64,000 nt of DNA from NCBI RefSeq assembly GCF_014076495.1, contig NZ_CP043575.1, positions 2,728,001-2,792,000 on the forward strand, read 5' to 3'. Below are positions 1 to 8,013 of the stretch, piece by piece (position 1 is the stretch's first letter; each line of letters opens with the position of its first letter). A program made the translations under genes and the position numbers. Under the pieces are notes generated by a model that did no database searches, was not told the DNA's origin, and saw only the letters and a list, made by a program, of their open reading frames with translations. This stretch comes from Comamonas koreensis (lineage in GTDB: Bacteria; Pseudomonadota; Gammaproteobacteria; Burkholderiales; Burkholderiaceae_C).

Positions 1-252
1 GGTGCCACCGGTAAAGCCCTGGTCGAGCAAAGGCTTAAGCAGGGCCGGGATGGCCGGCTCGGTGCCCGCTACAACGATGGTCGCGAGAATGGCAAGCACC
101 CAGGTCCAGCGTTGGTAGCCAAAGTAGGGCGCCAGGCGCGACAGGCGTGCGCGCAGTGGCATCTGCGCAACGCTGCCAGCCGGTTTGTGGCCTTCGGTGC
201 TGGAAGATGCCTCAGACGCACGTGCAGAAGATGGTTTTTCGGTTGTGGACAT
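1..252 (-). CDS. msbA: Lipid A/phospholipid ABC exporter MsbA-like, N-terminal part (runs off the window)
   Basis: The open frame from the ATG at 252 continues through base 1, so only the first 84 codons are present. After a polar, Ser/Ala-rich leader of about 35 residues comes RLAPYFGYQRWTWVLAIL and a first hydrophobic span with TEPAIPALLKPLLDQGF, the usual start of the first transmembrane helix of MsbA-type half-transporters. MsbA flips lipid A across the inner membrane. The ATP-binding domain lies outside the window, so another exporter of the same family is possible. It is divergent from tolB. Confidence 0.75.
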   Translation of the reverse strand, partial: MSTTEKPSSARASEASSSTEGHKPAGSVAQMPLRARLSRLAPYFGYQRWTWVLAILATIVVAGTEPAIPALLKPLLDQGFTGGT

Positions 253-373
253 GTAGAGGTGATTCTAAAATGCACGGCTGTCGACGTTGGACGATAATAA
301 AGAATTTGTGGGGTGTGTAACATCCTGCAGCCTTCAGGGCTTGTCATGCATAGCGCATTTATGATGGTCGGTA
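253..373. other. Divergent intergenic region between msbA-like gene and tolB
   Basis: A 121-bp gap between two genes read away from each other must hold both promoters. AT-rich stretches (such as GATAATAA near 293-300) are candidate -10 elements, but I cannot assign -35 partners with confidence. No small gene with a ribosome site is evident. Confidence 0.4.
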
Positions 374-1687
374 ATGACTAAAACACGCTTCCCATCTCTC
401 ATCTCGGAGGCGGCCAAGCCGCTCTTCCATCGTCGTCACGTACTGGGTGCTGCGCTCGCAGCCCCTGCAGTCCCCGCCCTGGCGCAGTTCCGGGTTGAGA
501 TCAGTGGCGTTGGCATCAAGCAAATCCCCATCGCCTTGCCCAAGTTTCGGGGCGAAGATGCGTCGCCGCAAAAGATCTCTGCGATCGTGCAGGCCGATCT
601 GATCCGCAGCGGTCTCTTCAAGCCCGTTGACGCATCGGGCGAACAGCTGGACGAGAGCTCTCGCCCCGATGTGGCCAGGTGGTCATCCGCCGGCGCCGAG
701 TACCTGTCGGTCGGCAGTGTGAGCCGTGGCGCCAATGGCTTTGACGTGCGCTTTCGCTTGTGGGATGCCGTCAAGGGCGCCGACATGGGCGGTCAGAGCT
801 ACAGCGTGCCGCAGGCGGATCTGCGCTTGGTTGCGCACAAGATCTCGGACTACATCTACGAAAAAATCACCGGCGAAAAGGGCGTGTTCTCGACCCGCAT
901 TGCCTATGTGACCAAGGCCGGTCCGCGCTACACCCTCTGGGTAGCCGATTCGGATGGCGAGAATGCACAGTCGGCACTGGCCAGCCCCGAGCCCATCATC
1001 TCGCCCACCTGGTCGCCTGCCGGCACGCAACTGGCCTATGTGTCTTTCGAGTCGCGCAAGCCCGTGGTCTATGTGCACGAGGTCTCGTCCGGCCGCCGCC
1101 GCCTGATCGCCAATTTCCGTGGCTCCAACAGCGCGCCAGCCTGGTCGCCCGATGGCAGCACCTTGGCGGTGACCTTGAGCCGCGATGGCGGCTCGCAGCT
1201 CTACACCATCCCTTCGAGCGGGGGTGAGCCTCGCCGTCTGATGCAAAGCAGCGGCATCGACACCGAGCCAACGTACTCCAAGGATGGCCGCTATATCTAC
1301 TTCGTCAGCGATCGTGGCGGTGCGCCGCAGATCTACCGCGTGGGCGCGCAAGGCGGCGGTGCAGAGCGCGTGACGTTCAGCGGGTCCTACAACATTTCTC
1401 CTTCCATCAGTCCTGATGGCAAGACACTTGCTTACATCACCCGCGCCGGTGGTGGATATAAATTGCAGGTCATGGATCTGGCTTCCAGCACTGTGGCGTC
1501 GGTCACCGACACCACGAGCGATGAAAGCCCCAGTTTTGCTCCGAACAGCCGACTCATCGTCTATGCAACCCGCGAAGGCGGTCGTGAAGCCCTCATGACC
1601 ACGACGCTGGACGGCAAGATCAAAGCACGACTGGCAGGGCAGAGCGGAGACATACGGGAGCCCGATTGGGGCCCATACCAGCCCTAA
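374..1687 (+). CDS. tolB: Tol-Pal system periplasmic protein TolB
   Basis: 437 residues, the usual TolB length. A signal peptide with an Arg pair (HRRHVLGAALAAPAVPALAQ, about residues 19-38) precedes the N-terminal TolB domain (VEISGVGIKQIPIALP). The C-terminal half is a beta-propeller with repeated W/Y-S-P-D-G units, for example APAWSPDGSTLAV and SPSISPDGKTLAYI. TolB binds Pal and links the TolQRA motor to the outer membrane during cell constriction. It is followed by pal and cpoB, the standard order. The start was chosen because the signal peptide begins directly after it. Confidence 0.97.
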   Translation: MTKTRFPSLISEAAKPLFHRRHVLGAALAAPAVPALAQFRVEISGVGIKQIPIALPKFRGEDASPQKISAIVQADLIRSGLFKPVDASGEQLDESSRPDVARWSSAGAEYLSVGSVSRGANGFDVRFRLWDAVKGADMGGQSYSVPQADLRLVAHKISDYIYEKITGEKGVFSTRIAYVTKAGPRYTLWVADSDGENAQSALASPEPIISPTWSPAGTQLAYVSFESRKPVVYVHEVSSGRRRLIANFRGSNSAPAWSPDGSTLAVTLSRDGGSQLYTIPSSGGEPRRLMQSSGIDTEPTYSKDGRYIYFVSDRGGAPQIYRVGAQGGGAERVTFSGSYNISPSISPDGKTLAYITRAGGGYKLQVMDLASSTVASVTDTTSDESPSFAPNSRLIVYATREGGREALMTTTLDGKIKARLAGQSGDIREPDWGPYQP

Positions 1688-1746
1688 GATTGGTTTTTGG
1701 CGAGTCAATTATTTTTATACGAGAAATTCGTTTCGGAGAGTTTTAC

Positions 1747-2283
1747 ATGTTGTCATTGAAGAAAGCTTCGCTGGCCCTGGTGGCCGCTGCCGTGTTGGCT
1801 GGTTGCAGCTCTGCGCCTCCGCTGGATAACGCACCTGTGGAAGACAAGGGTGCTGCTACCGCCGGTCAAGGCGCTGGCGCCGGTGGTGCTGGCCAAAGCA
1901 CCGTTGGTGGTGTGGACCTGAACAACAGCGCAGCCAACGGCCAAGGCCCTGTCGGCGTTGCACGCATTGTGTACTTTGACTTCGACAGCTACTCGGTCAA
2001 GCCCGATGCGCAATCGATGCTGGATGCACACGCACGTTTCCTGAAGGCCAACCCTTCGCGCAAGGTCATGCTCGAAGGCAACACCGACAACCGCGGTGGC
2101 CGCGAGTACAACCTGGCCCTGGGCCAAAAGCGTGCTGAAGCCGTTCGCCGTTCGCTGAACGTGCTGGGCGTGAGCGACAGCCAACTCGAAGCCGTGTCTT
2201 TCGGCAAGGAAAAGCTGGCTGCTGAAGGTAGCTCGGAAGATGCGCACGCACAAAACCGCCGCGTTGAACTGAACTACCGTTAA
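1747..2283 (+). CDS. pal: Peptidoglycan-associated lipoprotein Pal
   Basis: 178 residues. The ATG at 1747 follows a GGAGAG ribosome site and gives a lipoprotein signal with lipobox LAGC (Cys at about residue 19). A flexible Gly/Ala/Gln-rich linker follows, then an OmpA-like domain (VYFDFDSYSVKPD, NTDNRGGREYNLALGQKRAE, SFGKEKL) that binds diaminopimelic acid in peptidoglycan. An in-frame upstream extension to 1666 is open but would bury the lipoprotein signal, so I reject it. Pal anchors the outer membrane to the wall and partners TolB. Confidence 0.97.
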   Translation: MLSLKKASLALVAAAVLAGCSSAPPLDNAPVEDKGAATAGQGAGAGGAGQSTVGGVDLNNSAANGQGPVGVARIVYFDFDSYSVKPDAQSMLDAHARFLKANPSRKVMLEGNTDNRGGREYNLALGQKRAEAVRRSLNVLGVSDSQLEAVSFGKEKLAAEGSSEDAHAQNRRVELNYR

Positions 2284-2292
2284 TAAGGCTCC

Positions 2293-3054
2293 ATGAACCT
2301 CACTCGCAGTACTCCCCGTTGGATTGCACTGGCCGCGTTGATGGCCTGTGCAAGCACCTCCCAAGCCGCTTTGTTTGAAGATGGCGACGCACGTCGCGCC
2401 ATCATTGAACTGCGCCAGCGTGTCGATCAGCTGACGCAAGGCAACAACCAAAATGGTGAGGACACCTCGCAAGTGCGTCGCAGCCTGCTGGACTTTCAAT
2501 CGCAGATTGAATCCATGCGTGGCGAGATGAACAAGTTGCGCGGTGAAAACGAGACGCTGCGACGTGAGGTTGCCGATCTGAAGCGCGGTCAGACTGATTT
2601 GGCCAAGGGTGTCGAAGCCCGGCTCCAGCAGTTTGAACCCGTTTCGGTCACCGTAGATGGGCAGGAGTTCAAGGCCGATCCTGCCGAAAAGCGTGATTTC
2701 GAAGCCGCGCTGGGCGTGTTTCGCACCGGTAAGTTTGCCGATGCCGCTGGCGTGTTCAGCAGCTTCATCCAGCGCTACCCCAAGAGTGGCTATGTGCCAT
2801 CGGCACGCTTTTGGCTGGGCAACGCGTACTATGCCACCCGCGACTACAAGCCCGCCATCGACAATTTCAAGCTGATCCTGGCCCAGGCGCCCGAGCATAT
2901 GCGTGCGCCTGATTCGGCACTGTCCATTGCCAACTGCCAGATCGAGCTCAAGGACACCAAGGCCGCCCGCAAGACCTTGGAAGACCTGATTGCTGCCTAC
3001 CCGCAAAGCGATGCGGCAGCGGCTGCCAAAGAGCGCCTCTCCAAGCTGAAGTGA
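2293..3054 (+). CDS. cpoB: Cell division coordinator CpoB (YbgF), tol-pal system
   Basis: 253 residues with a signal peptide ending near ASTSQAALFED, an N-terminal coiled coil (about residues 35-110, rich in E, R, Q and L) that trimerises in the family, and a C-terminal TPR region (FEAALGVFRTGKFADAAGVF, YPKSGYVPSARFWLGNAYY, DYKPAIDNFKLIL). CpoB couples Tol-Pal constriction to PBP1B-driven wall synthesis. It begins 10 bp after pal and the next gene begins 1 bp after its stop, so it is in the operon. Confidence 0.93.
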   Translation: MNLTRSTPRWIALAALMACASTSQAALFEDGDARRAIIELRQRVDQLTQGNNQNGEDTSQVRRSLLDFQSQIESMRGEMNKLRGENETLRREVADLKRGQTDLAKGVEARLQQFEPVSVTVDGQEFKADPAEKRDFEAALGVFRTGKFADAAGVFSSFIQRYPKSGYVPSARFWLGNAYYATRDYKPAIDNFKLILAQAPEHMRAPDSALSIANCQIELKDTKAARKTLEDLIAAYPQSDAAAAAKERLSKLK

Positions 3055-3055
3055 T

Positions 3056-3856
3056 ATGAGTGCACCGTCTCCATCGGCGCCCGATCGGCAGGACGCCGAG
3101 GCGGACGTTGACACACAAAGGCGCTTTGGCGGGCTGGACCGCCTGTTTGGCGTTGCGCCTGCCGCGCAAATGCGCGCAAGCGCTATCGCCGTTATCGGCA
3201 TCGGGGGCGTGGGCTCCTGGACGGCCGAGGCCCTGGCCCGCAGTGGCGTTGCCAGGCTTCGCCTGATCGACTTGGACAATGTGGCCGAGTCCAACATCAA
3301 TCGCCAGATCCACGCGCTGACAGACACCATTGGCATGGCCAAGGTCGACGCGATGCGCGAGCGCATCCGCCAGATCAACCCCCATTGTGAAGTTGAGGTG
3401 GTAGAGGACTTCCTCACTGCCGATAACTGCGCCGCATTGCTCGATGGCGTTGACGGCTTTGTCGACGCCTGTGACCAGGTGCGTGCCAAGGCGGCAATGG
3501 CCAACTGGGGGCGGCGCCACCAGCGTCCTTTTGTATGCATCGGTGCGGCAGGCGGCAAACGCCTGGCCTGGAAGGTGGAGCAGGCCGACCTGTCACAGAC
3601 CACGCACGACCCCTTGCTGGCCCAGGTGCGCTACCGCTTGCGCAAAGAATATGGCGCCCCCAAGGATGGCAAGAAAATGAATGTGGCCTGCATCTACAGC
3701 CAGGAGGCCGTGGCCGGCCCCGACCCTTCCTGCGCCGTGGATGGTGATGGCTCGCTGAACTGCCACGGTTATGGCTCATCGGTGGCGGTGACCGCGACCT
3801 TCGGAATGTGCGCGGCCAGCTGGATTCTGGAAAAGTTGGCACTTTCCCCAAAATGA
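3056..3856 (+). CDS. tcdA: tRNA threonylcarbamoyladenosine dehydratase TcdA (CsdL)
   Basis: 266 residues of the ThiF/E1-like family. The nucleotide-binding loop IGIGGVGSWTAEALARSGV lies near residues 46-64, followed by LIDLDNVAESNINRQIHA, the acidic/Asn-Arg signature of ATP-adenylating E1 enzymes. TcdA makes cyclic t6A (ct6A) at A37 of ANN-decoding tRNAs. It starts 1 bp after cpoB. A tRNA-Lys gene, itself a ct6A substrate class, lies 74 bp downstream; that adjacency may be coincidence. Confidence 0.93.
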   Translation: MSAPSPSAPDRQDAEADVDTQRRFGGLDRLFGVAPAAQMRASAIAVIGIGGVGSWTAEALARSGVARLRLIDLDNVAESNINRQIHALTDTIGMAKVDAMRERIRQINPHCEVEVVEDFLTADNCAALLDGVDGFVDACDQVRAKAAMANWGRRHQRPFVCIGAAGGKRLAWKVEQADLSQTTHDPLLAQVRYRLRKEYGAPKDGKKMNVACIYSQEAVAGPDPSCAVDGDGSLNCHGYGSSVAVTATFGMCAASWILEKLALSPK

Positions 3857-3870
3857 CAAAAAACCTACGC

Positions 3871-3876
3871 TATAAT
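3871..3876 (+). promoter_or_regulatory. -10 element of the tRNA-Lys promoter
   Basis: TATAAT lies 54 bp before the mature tRNA 5' end, with a short A/T-rich lead-in from the tcdA stop. A good -35 hexamer at 16-18 bp is not evident, so only the -10 is called. Confidence 0.5.
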
Positions 3877-3930
3877 TTAAGTCTGTTGTGAGCAAGACCA
3901 GTTCTTAGGAATTTGTCAAGCAAACACGGC

Positions 3931-4006
3931 GGGTCTTTAGCTCAGTCGGTAGAGCAGCGGACTTTTAATCCGTTGGTCGCGAGTTCGAATCTCGCAGGAC
4001 CCACCA
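3931..4006 (+). tRNA. tRNA-Lys(UUU), intact, prophage attachment target
   Basis: A 76-nt cloverleaf starting GGGTCTTTAGCTCAG, with the anticodon TTT at 3964-3966 in the loop CTTTTAA, T-arm GAGTTCGAATCTC and an encoded CCA end. The prophage supplies an identical 3' part, so the gene stays functional. The 3' 45 nt are the attachment core. Confidence 0.97.
3962..4006 (+). other. attL core (45 bp, 3' part of tRNA-Lys)
   Basis: An exact 45-bp match to 61614-61658. Bases differ immediately outside on both sides (A before and AACATT after here; C before and TATATA after at the right). It covers anticodon loop to CCA, the common integration window of tyrosine integrases in tRNA genes. Confidence 0.95.
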
Positions 4007-4026
4007 AACATTATTCATATGAATCA

Positions 4027-4058
4027 AGCCCTTGCGCAAATCGTGCAAGGGCTTTTTT
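4027..4058 (+). terminator. Terminator after tRNA-Lys, brought by the phage
   Basis: Stem AGCCCTTGC / GCAAGGGCT (9 bp) with a 9-nt loop, followed by a T run. It lies on the phage side of attL; after attR a different terminator (61672-61703) stands in the same place, so this one came with the phage. Confidence 0.85.
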
Positions 4059-4067
4059 CTTTGCAGT

Positions 4068-4100
4068 TGTTCCGCAATTACTGGTGCTGTTCCGCAATTA
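4068..4100 (+). repeat. Integrase arm-type sites, left (two direct copies)
   Basis: TGTTCCGCAATTA occurs at 4068-4080 and again at 4088-4100, spaced exactly 20 bp (about two helical turns). Related copies (TGTTCCGCAA at 61497-61506; inverted AGTTCCGCAA at 61561-61570) flank attR. Two-dimensional placement near both att cores and beside int fits arm-binding sites of a lambda-type integrase. The second copy overlaps the int stop. Confidence 0.65.
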
Positions 4101-5198
4101 TCCGGCGGGCTTCACTTTCTTGCCGACCTTGTGGCGGATGTATTTCGCAGTCATGGACTCGGTCGTGTGGCCGAGCAATGCCTGCGCGTCCCTGATGCCG
4201 GAGCTGTCATCCAGGGTCGTGGCGGCCGTAGCGCGCAGGTCACGGAACTGAAACTCTGCTTTGGGAATCTTCGCGGCTTCACGGGCATCATCGAAGCGGA
4301 CGCGCAGCATGTATGTGGTCAGTGTTTCGCCCTTTTCGTTCACGAGCAAGTGATGGGATCGGGACAGAACCGACTGCTTGTAAGCCCGGATCTCATCCAT
4401 GAGCACCGCCAGGCCTTCGATAATCTCGATGCGTAGCTTGGTGTATGTCTTGCCTTGCTTGACATGGAGAATGCTGCCGACCACATTGTTTTCGCTCATG
4501 CGCAGCACATCGGCCGGCCGCTGACCGGTGAGCTTGGCCAGGCGTATCGCGAACCGCAACGGCGGAGCTGCGAAGGGCATGATTCTGTCCAGTAGGGCGT
4601 CGCCAATCACGGTATCGCGCCCCTTTTCCTTGAACTTCTCAATTCCAGCGCATGGGTTTGGCTGCTTGGTGATGCCCTCTCTGCGGGCGAAATTCCACAT
4701 ATGAGAGAACAGCGACTTCTCGCGGTTTGCGCGCACATGGCCGAAGTTTGGCGGGATCGCCAAAGCCTTCAGCCCCTTTGCGGAGCGCTCTCTGTTTTCT
4801 TCCTGAGCCACCTTGCGCGCTTCTTGAATCCGCCAATCCATGTACTGGCGGATGTGCACGGGCTCGATGTCGTCCAGCGGGGCCGGTGGATCGCCGAAAA
4901 ATTTCAGAAGCCAAATAAGCTCCTTTTCGTTATCCACTCTTGTGCGCGGAGCCTTAAGTGGCAATGCTTTGGCTCGATATACAGGCACGATATCCAGGAA
5001 GGTGCGCTGGGCAGCGCGCGGCTTTTTAGCGGCTGTTAGCTCACTCCATTTTTGGACGGCCAACACGTAGTCGGATCCCAAGGGGATCTCCCGCCGTGGT
5101 TTTTGGCCGGTGTCCAGGTAGTAGTGCACTTTCTTGCCTCGCTCTCTGGCGCGCATGCCTGGCGGAAGATTTGTCCAGCGGCTTGGTTTGCGTCCCAT
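4098..5198 (-). CDS. int: Site-specific tyrosine recombinase (prophage integrase)
   Basis: 366 residues. The C-terminal catalytic domain shows Arg I in KLTGQRPADVLRMSE, the box II region FQFRDLRATAATTLDD (where many family members have HDLR, this subfamily has RDLR), LLGHTTESMTAKYIR with the His and the nucleophilic Tyr. A core-binding SAM-like domain precedes it, and the basic N-terminus (MGRKPSRWTNLPPGM) is typical of arm-binding. It integrates and, with an excisionase, removes the prophage at tRNA-Lys. It lies next to attL and follows the DUF4224 gene by 1 bp. Confidence 0.95.
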   Translation of the reverse strand: MGRKPSRWTNLPPGMRARERGKKVHYYLDTGQKPRREIPLGSDYVLAVQKWSELTAAKKPRAAQRTFLDIVPVYRAKALPLKAPRTRVDNEKELIWLLKFFGDPPAPLDDIEPVHIRQYMDWRIQEARKVAQEENRERSAKGLKALAIPPNFGHVRANREKSLFSHMWNFARREGITKQPNPCAGIEKFKEKGRDTVIGDALLDRIMPFAAPPLRFAIRLAKLTGQRPADVLRMSENNVVGSILHVKQGKTYTKLRIEIIEGLAVLMDEIRAYKQSVLSRSHHLLVNEKGETLTTYMLRVRFDDAREAAKIPKAEFQFRDLRATAATTLDDSSGIRDAQALLGHTTESMTAKYIRHKVGKKVKPAG

Positions 5199-5199
5199 C

Positions 5200-5424
5200 T
5201 CACCTAGCCCCCACCACGCGCGGCGTCCACCGCAATGGTTCTATTGCGGCCGGCTCGGGTTCTGGCTTCCGGCCTTCAACAGCGCCCCGGGTGACGATGG
5301 CATGGCCGCGCGCGTTCACGCGAAATGGAATCCCAGAGGTGCGCAGCCATTCAATCTGGCGCGTCTTGTATTTCCGGCCGGTCAACACAGCCAGCTCGGC
5401 TTCGTTCAGAAAGAGGGTAGACAT
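5200..5424 (-). CDS. DUF4224 protein, possible excisionase-type partner of Int
   Basis: 74 residues from the ATG at 5424, which has GGAGAG 8-9 nt upstream; an in-frame ATG at 5439 lacks this spacing. The sequence FLNEAELAVLTGRKYKTRQI with WLRTSGIPFRV is the DUF4224 signature, a small winged-helix-like domain commonly encoded just before phage integrases. A role in directing excision is inferred from that constant position, not shown. The C-terminus is Pro/Glu-rich. Confidence 0.8.
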   Translation of the reverse strand: MSTLFLNEAELAVLTGRKYKTRQIEWLRTSGIPFRVNARGHAIVTRGAVEGRKPEPEPAAIEPLRWTPRVVGAR

Positions 5425-5440
5425 GGCCGTACTCTCCATT

Positions 5441-5463
5441 AAAAAAGCCCGCTGTGTGCGGGC
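5441..5463 (-). terminator. Leftward terminator before int/DUF4224
   Basis: Read leftward, GCCCGC and GCGGGC pair around a short loop and are followed by six T. It separates int and its partner from the upstream accessory operon, so they probably use another promoter or read-through. Confidence 0.75.
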
Positions 5464-5545
5464 TCGGGTTGATCGGTGGGCTCTTTCCAGCGGTCGCGTT
5501 TATCGCCGCGCTGGCGCGCCCGTCTGCTCATTGCTATTGATCGGC

Positions 5546-6052
5546 TCATTGAAGGGCCTCGCTTGGAAGCTCCACAGGCCTGATCGCATCTGTGCCCACG
5601 GTGCCGGCCTTGACCTCGTGCGAGAGCAGGCGGGCGCCCGGCTCAAAGCGGCGGCCCAGGTTTCGATAGCTGCAGAATAGGTCGATGCTGATTTCTACGG
5701 CATACGAGAGCTGCGCTCCCCAGCTTGAGTCCCAGTGGTGGCCATCCACTGCCATGTCTACCACGGCGGCCAGCGCCTGGTGCAGGCCGGGCCGGTTGTT
5801 TCCGGCTACGGGTATGGCTCGCGCAATCTCCGCGCCGATCCCGATCAGATAGGCAAGGCTGGCCAGCATCTCGGGCTGCACGCTACCGTGGTCGGTCATC
5901 ATGCAGTGCAAGCCCAGGTTGACCACATCGGCCTGCATGCTCTGGCGCACCATCAAGGCCTCGATGGGCGATGCCTTGCGGTAGATGCCGTTTTTCAATG
6001 CGCGGCTGTGCGTTGGCTGTCGTTGCGAGCGCTTGGTGGTGGCTTTAGCCAT
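5546..6052 (-). CDS. Phage protein of unknown function (168 aa)
   Basis: I do not recognise a domain. The N-terminus is basic (MAKATTKRSQRQPTHSRALK), followed by a mostly helical, soluble region (SPIEALMVRQSMQADVVNLGLHCMM). Its start overlaps the end of the next upstream gene by 8 bp, so it is translated from the same leftward mRNA. It sits in the accessory part of the early operon, where host-takeover and anti-defence genes are common. Confidence 0.7.
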   Translation of the reverse strand: MAKATTKRSQRQPTHSRALKNGIYRKASPIEALMVRQSMQADVVNLGLHCMMTDHGSVQPEMLASLAYLIGIGAEIARAIPVAGNNRPGLHQALAAVVDMAVDGHHWDSSWGAQLSYAVEISIDLFCSYRNLGRRFEPGARLLSHEVKAGTVGTDAIRPVELPSEALQ

Positions 6053-6413
6053 TGGTGGATCCTATTCCGTGTGAGACTCGCCGTTTATCAATGGCTGCAA
6101 TGGCCTTTGAGACAGCGTGCCCGACGTATTCAGCGGGCGAAGGAGCTGATTCGATTTGCATTTCAGTGATGACGAATCTGGCTTGTGCTGCTCCTTGTTC
6201 GATCGTGATGGTGTACCTGCCGTCATCCGTCAGCGGCTCCCGCTCAGGTGGGGGAGGGGCGGCCATTCGCACACACTCTTCCACAAGTGCCGCCATGCTG
6301 TCGCCGTCGATCCATCGCCCGTCATAGAACCCGCTCGACAGGCTCAGCAGGGCTGACAGTGGAATAAGCTCGGCACCGGGGACTTTCGACATTTCCGAAT
6401 TTGCGTCTGACAT
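6045..6413 (-). CDS. Phage protein of unknown function (122 aa)
   Basis: The ATG at 6413 is preceded by GGAAGGGAAG, a strong ribosome site, and overlaps the previous stop region; a longer frame to 6503 has no such support. The central part (DDGRYTITIEQGAAQARFVITEMQI) reads as beta strands, with a Pro run before it. No family recognised. Confidence 0.65.
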   Translation of the reverse strand: MSDANSEMSKVPGAELIPLSALLSLSSGFYDGRWIDGDSMAALVEECVRMAAPPPPEREPLTDDGRYTITIEQGAAQARFVITEMQIESAPSPAEYVGHAVSKAIAAIDKRRVSHGIGSTNG

Positions 6414-6414
6414 A

Positions 6415-6936
6415 TCACTTCCCTTCCTTTGTCCTGGAGTTCCATGAAGAAATCGCCGCTTCCTTGTCAAAGAAGTAGCCGCTGGAGCATTCGCATTCAT
6501 CACTCCAGCACAGGATGCGGTGACCGTCGCTCTCGCCAGATTTCACATGCTTCGATTTGCTTCCGCAAAGAGGGCAGGGTGCTATACCATGCTCATCCAA
6601 TGGCATAGCCTTCGTCTCGGAATGCACCTCTGCCTTCAATGCGAAGTATCGTACCAGCCACTTTTTTAGGCGCGCCATCATGATCTTTGGGCCGTAAGCT
6701 ACATCCTCGGGATGTTGACCCTCATAAGTGATAGTGCATGGCACCCACCCATCCGGCGCAGCCTGCCGCGCTGATAGCTGGGCCTTGAGCTGCTGTATCT
6801 CGGCGTGCTGGCGGCGCAGTTCGGCGGAGGCTCTTCGCTTCGACTGAGCGTTGTCGTCACCAAAGGCGTGTCTGGTGGCGTCCAGCTGTTCAGCCACATA
6901 CAGCGCTTCGGGCTGTGCTTCTGTCTTGTCGGTCAT
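6415..6936 (-). CDS. Lar-family-like restriction alleviation protein fused to an unknown N-terminus
   Basis: 173 residues. The last 60 show APCPLCGSKSKHV, CECSSGYFFDKEAAISSWNSR, the zinc-ribbon pattern (CPxCGS ... C ... A...WN.R) of Lar-type proteins, which in Rac/lambdoid phages modulate type I restriction. The first 110 residues are not part of Lar: a coiled-coil-like stretch (QSKRRASAELRRQHAEIQQL) and a middle domain I do not recognise. Anti-restriction activity is inferred from family resemblance only. Confidence 0.7.
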   Translation of the reverse strand: MTDKTEAQPEALYVAEQLDATRHAFGDDNAQSKRRASAELRRQHAEIQQLKAQLSARQAAPDGWVPCTITYEGQHPEDVAYGPKIMMARLKKWLVRYFALKAEVHSETKAMPLDEHGIAPCPLCGSKSKHVKSGESDGHRILCWSDECECSSGYFFDKEAAISSWNSRTKEGK

Positions 6937-6944
6937 GGGGACTC

Positions 6945-7139
6945 CTATCGCTGCCGTCCACGGCGCTGTTGTTCATCCTTCCACTGCGCGCGCCGGCGTT
7001 CGCGGGGCAACGGGGGGCCTTGTTTGGCAATTGGCTCAGCAACTGCCTTGACGGCTTGTCCGCCGGGCAGGAGCATGGCTAGGATTGCAAGAGATGCAAG
7101 GCGCCCGTGTCCCATAAAAATGGTTGCGCGTCTGGTCAT
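6945..7139 (-). CDS. Small exported or membrane phage protein (64 aa)
   Basis: From the ATG at 7139: MTRRATIFMGHGRLASLAILAMLLPGGQA is a short signal or anchor, then a basic, polar tail (PLPRERRRAQWKDEQQRRGRQR). Its start overlaps the end of the upstream gene by 4 bp (ATGA). No family recognised. Confidence 0.55.
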   Translation of the reverse strand: MTRRATIFMGHGRLASLAILAMLLPGGQAVKAVAEPIAKQGPPLPRERRRAQWKDEQQRRGRQR

Positions 7140-7783
7140 GGTGCTTCCTTGGGGGCGGGCTGGTCGATGCGTTTGAAGTCGATGACCCACACCCACGGGT
7201 TCGCGGCCCAATCGCCGCCGGTCGAGTCCCATAGGCACTCAAACAGTTGCTTCGCGGTAAGCGTTTCATCAGCGTCGGGCACTGAGCGCAAAAAGCCAAC
7301 TCCCTCGGCCTCGGCGTCTTCCTCGCTGATGGCCTGCAGCCGCTCCACGCGCACGCCGGTTATCTCCAGCCAGATGCGAGCGAGCGCTTTGGGCATGTGG
7401 ATGGCAGGCTTCCACGGGGTGTTGGTTTCCCAGCCGTCCTCATCGGTCCATGAAATATGGTTGTCGGTAGCTCGAAACCAGGTCTTTTTGGGGAGCTCGT
7501 TCCCGTCTTCGTCATATTGCTTCAGTCGGTCGGCAACTGGGTCGTAGTCGTAGCCTTGCAAGAATGTCTCGCGCACATAGATGCGGTCGCCGGGCTGGCC
7601 TAATGGGCATGCCCGATGAATCACATGCGGCGGCTCACCCTCAAGCGCCAGGGCGCCAGGCGTGTACCAGTTACCGAGGTCAGGGTGGCGCACGTCTTTG
7701 GCGATGCGGCGGGTCTGTGTTTTTTGGCCGCTCAGAATGGCACGCACCAGCGGCGCCTTGAACATCAAGCCGGTTTCTTTCAT
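7136..7783 (-). CDS. ASCH-like phage protein
   Basis: 215 residues from the ATG at 7783, with AGGACAG upstream; a longer open frame to 8155 crosses other genes and is rejected. GLMFKAPLVRAILSGQKTQT, CPLGQPGDRIYVRETF, ARIWLEITGVRVERLQAIS and WANPWVWVIDFKRI follow the pattern of phage proteins related to ASCH/PUA-type RNA- or nucleotide-binding folds. The exact role is unknown. It is translationally coupled to both neighbours by short overlaps. Confidence 0.65.
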   Translation of the reverse strand: MKETGLMFKAPLVRAILSGQKTQTRRIAKDVRHPDLGNWYTPGALALEGEPPHVIHRACPLGQPGDRIYVRETFLQGYDYDPVADRLKQYDEDGNELPKKTWFRATDNHISWTDEDGWETNTPWKPAIHMPKALARIWLEITGVRVERLQAISEEDAEAEGVGFLRSVPDADETLTAKQLFECLWDSTGGDWAANPWVWVIDFKRIDQPAPKEAP

Positions 7784-7812
7784 TTGCTGTCCTTCTGTGG
7801 TTGGGCCTGGGC
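7780..7812 (-). repeat. 33-bp direct repeat, copy 1 (end of a gene plus ribosome site of the next)
   Basis: Identical to 8010-8042. Read leftward it encodes the shared tail AQAQPQKDSK, the stop, and the AGGACAG ribosome site and start region of the next gene. Confidence 0.9.
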
Positions 7813-8013
7813 CGATCTTTGCCCCGCGCGATGCGCAGATTGAAGGCCGTCCATCAGTTCCTTGTGTGTGAGCACATAGCAGCCGCCAGCCTGTTCGCAC
7901 CTCGCAGCGACTGCGCCAGGTACGACGCGGCCAGTGAAGTGGTAAAACTTCTGCATGGTGATCGGCTGGCTGTATGCCGCGCCTGCGATAGCGATGAGGA
8001 TTAGGGCTCTCAT
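7780..8013 (-). CDS. Small phage protein with N-terminal hydrophobic segment and repeated C-terminal tail (77 aa)
   Basis: MRALILIAIAGAAYSQ looks like a signal peptide; the body has two Cys (CEQAGGCYVL). It ends AQAQPQKDSK, the same ten residues that end the upstream gene product, because of a 33-bp duplication. Start overlaps the previous stop by 4 bp. Function unknown. Confidence 0.6.
   Translation of the reverse strand: MRALILIAIAGAAYSQPITMQKFYHFTGRVVPGAVAARCEQAGGCYVLTHKELMDGLQSAHRAGQRSAQAQPQKDSK

Noticed and set aside
1753..3603. A 616-codon leftward open frame over pal, cpoB and tcdA
   Set aside because: It is the antisense of three clear genes; its composition (Arg, Ala, Leu, Gln mixtures) reflects codon bias of the GC-rich sense strand.
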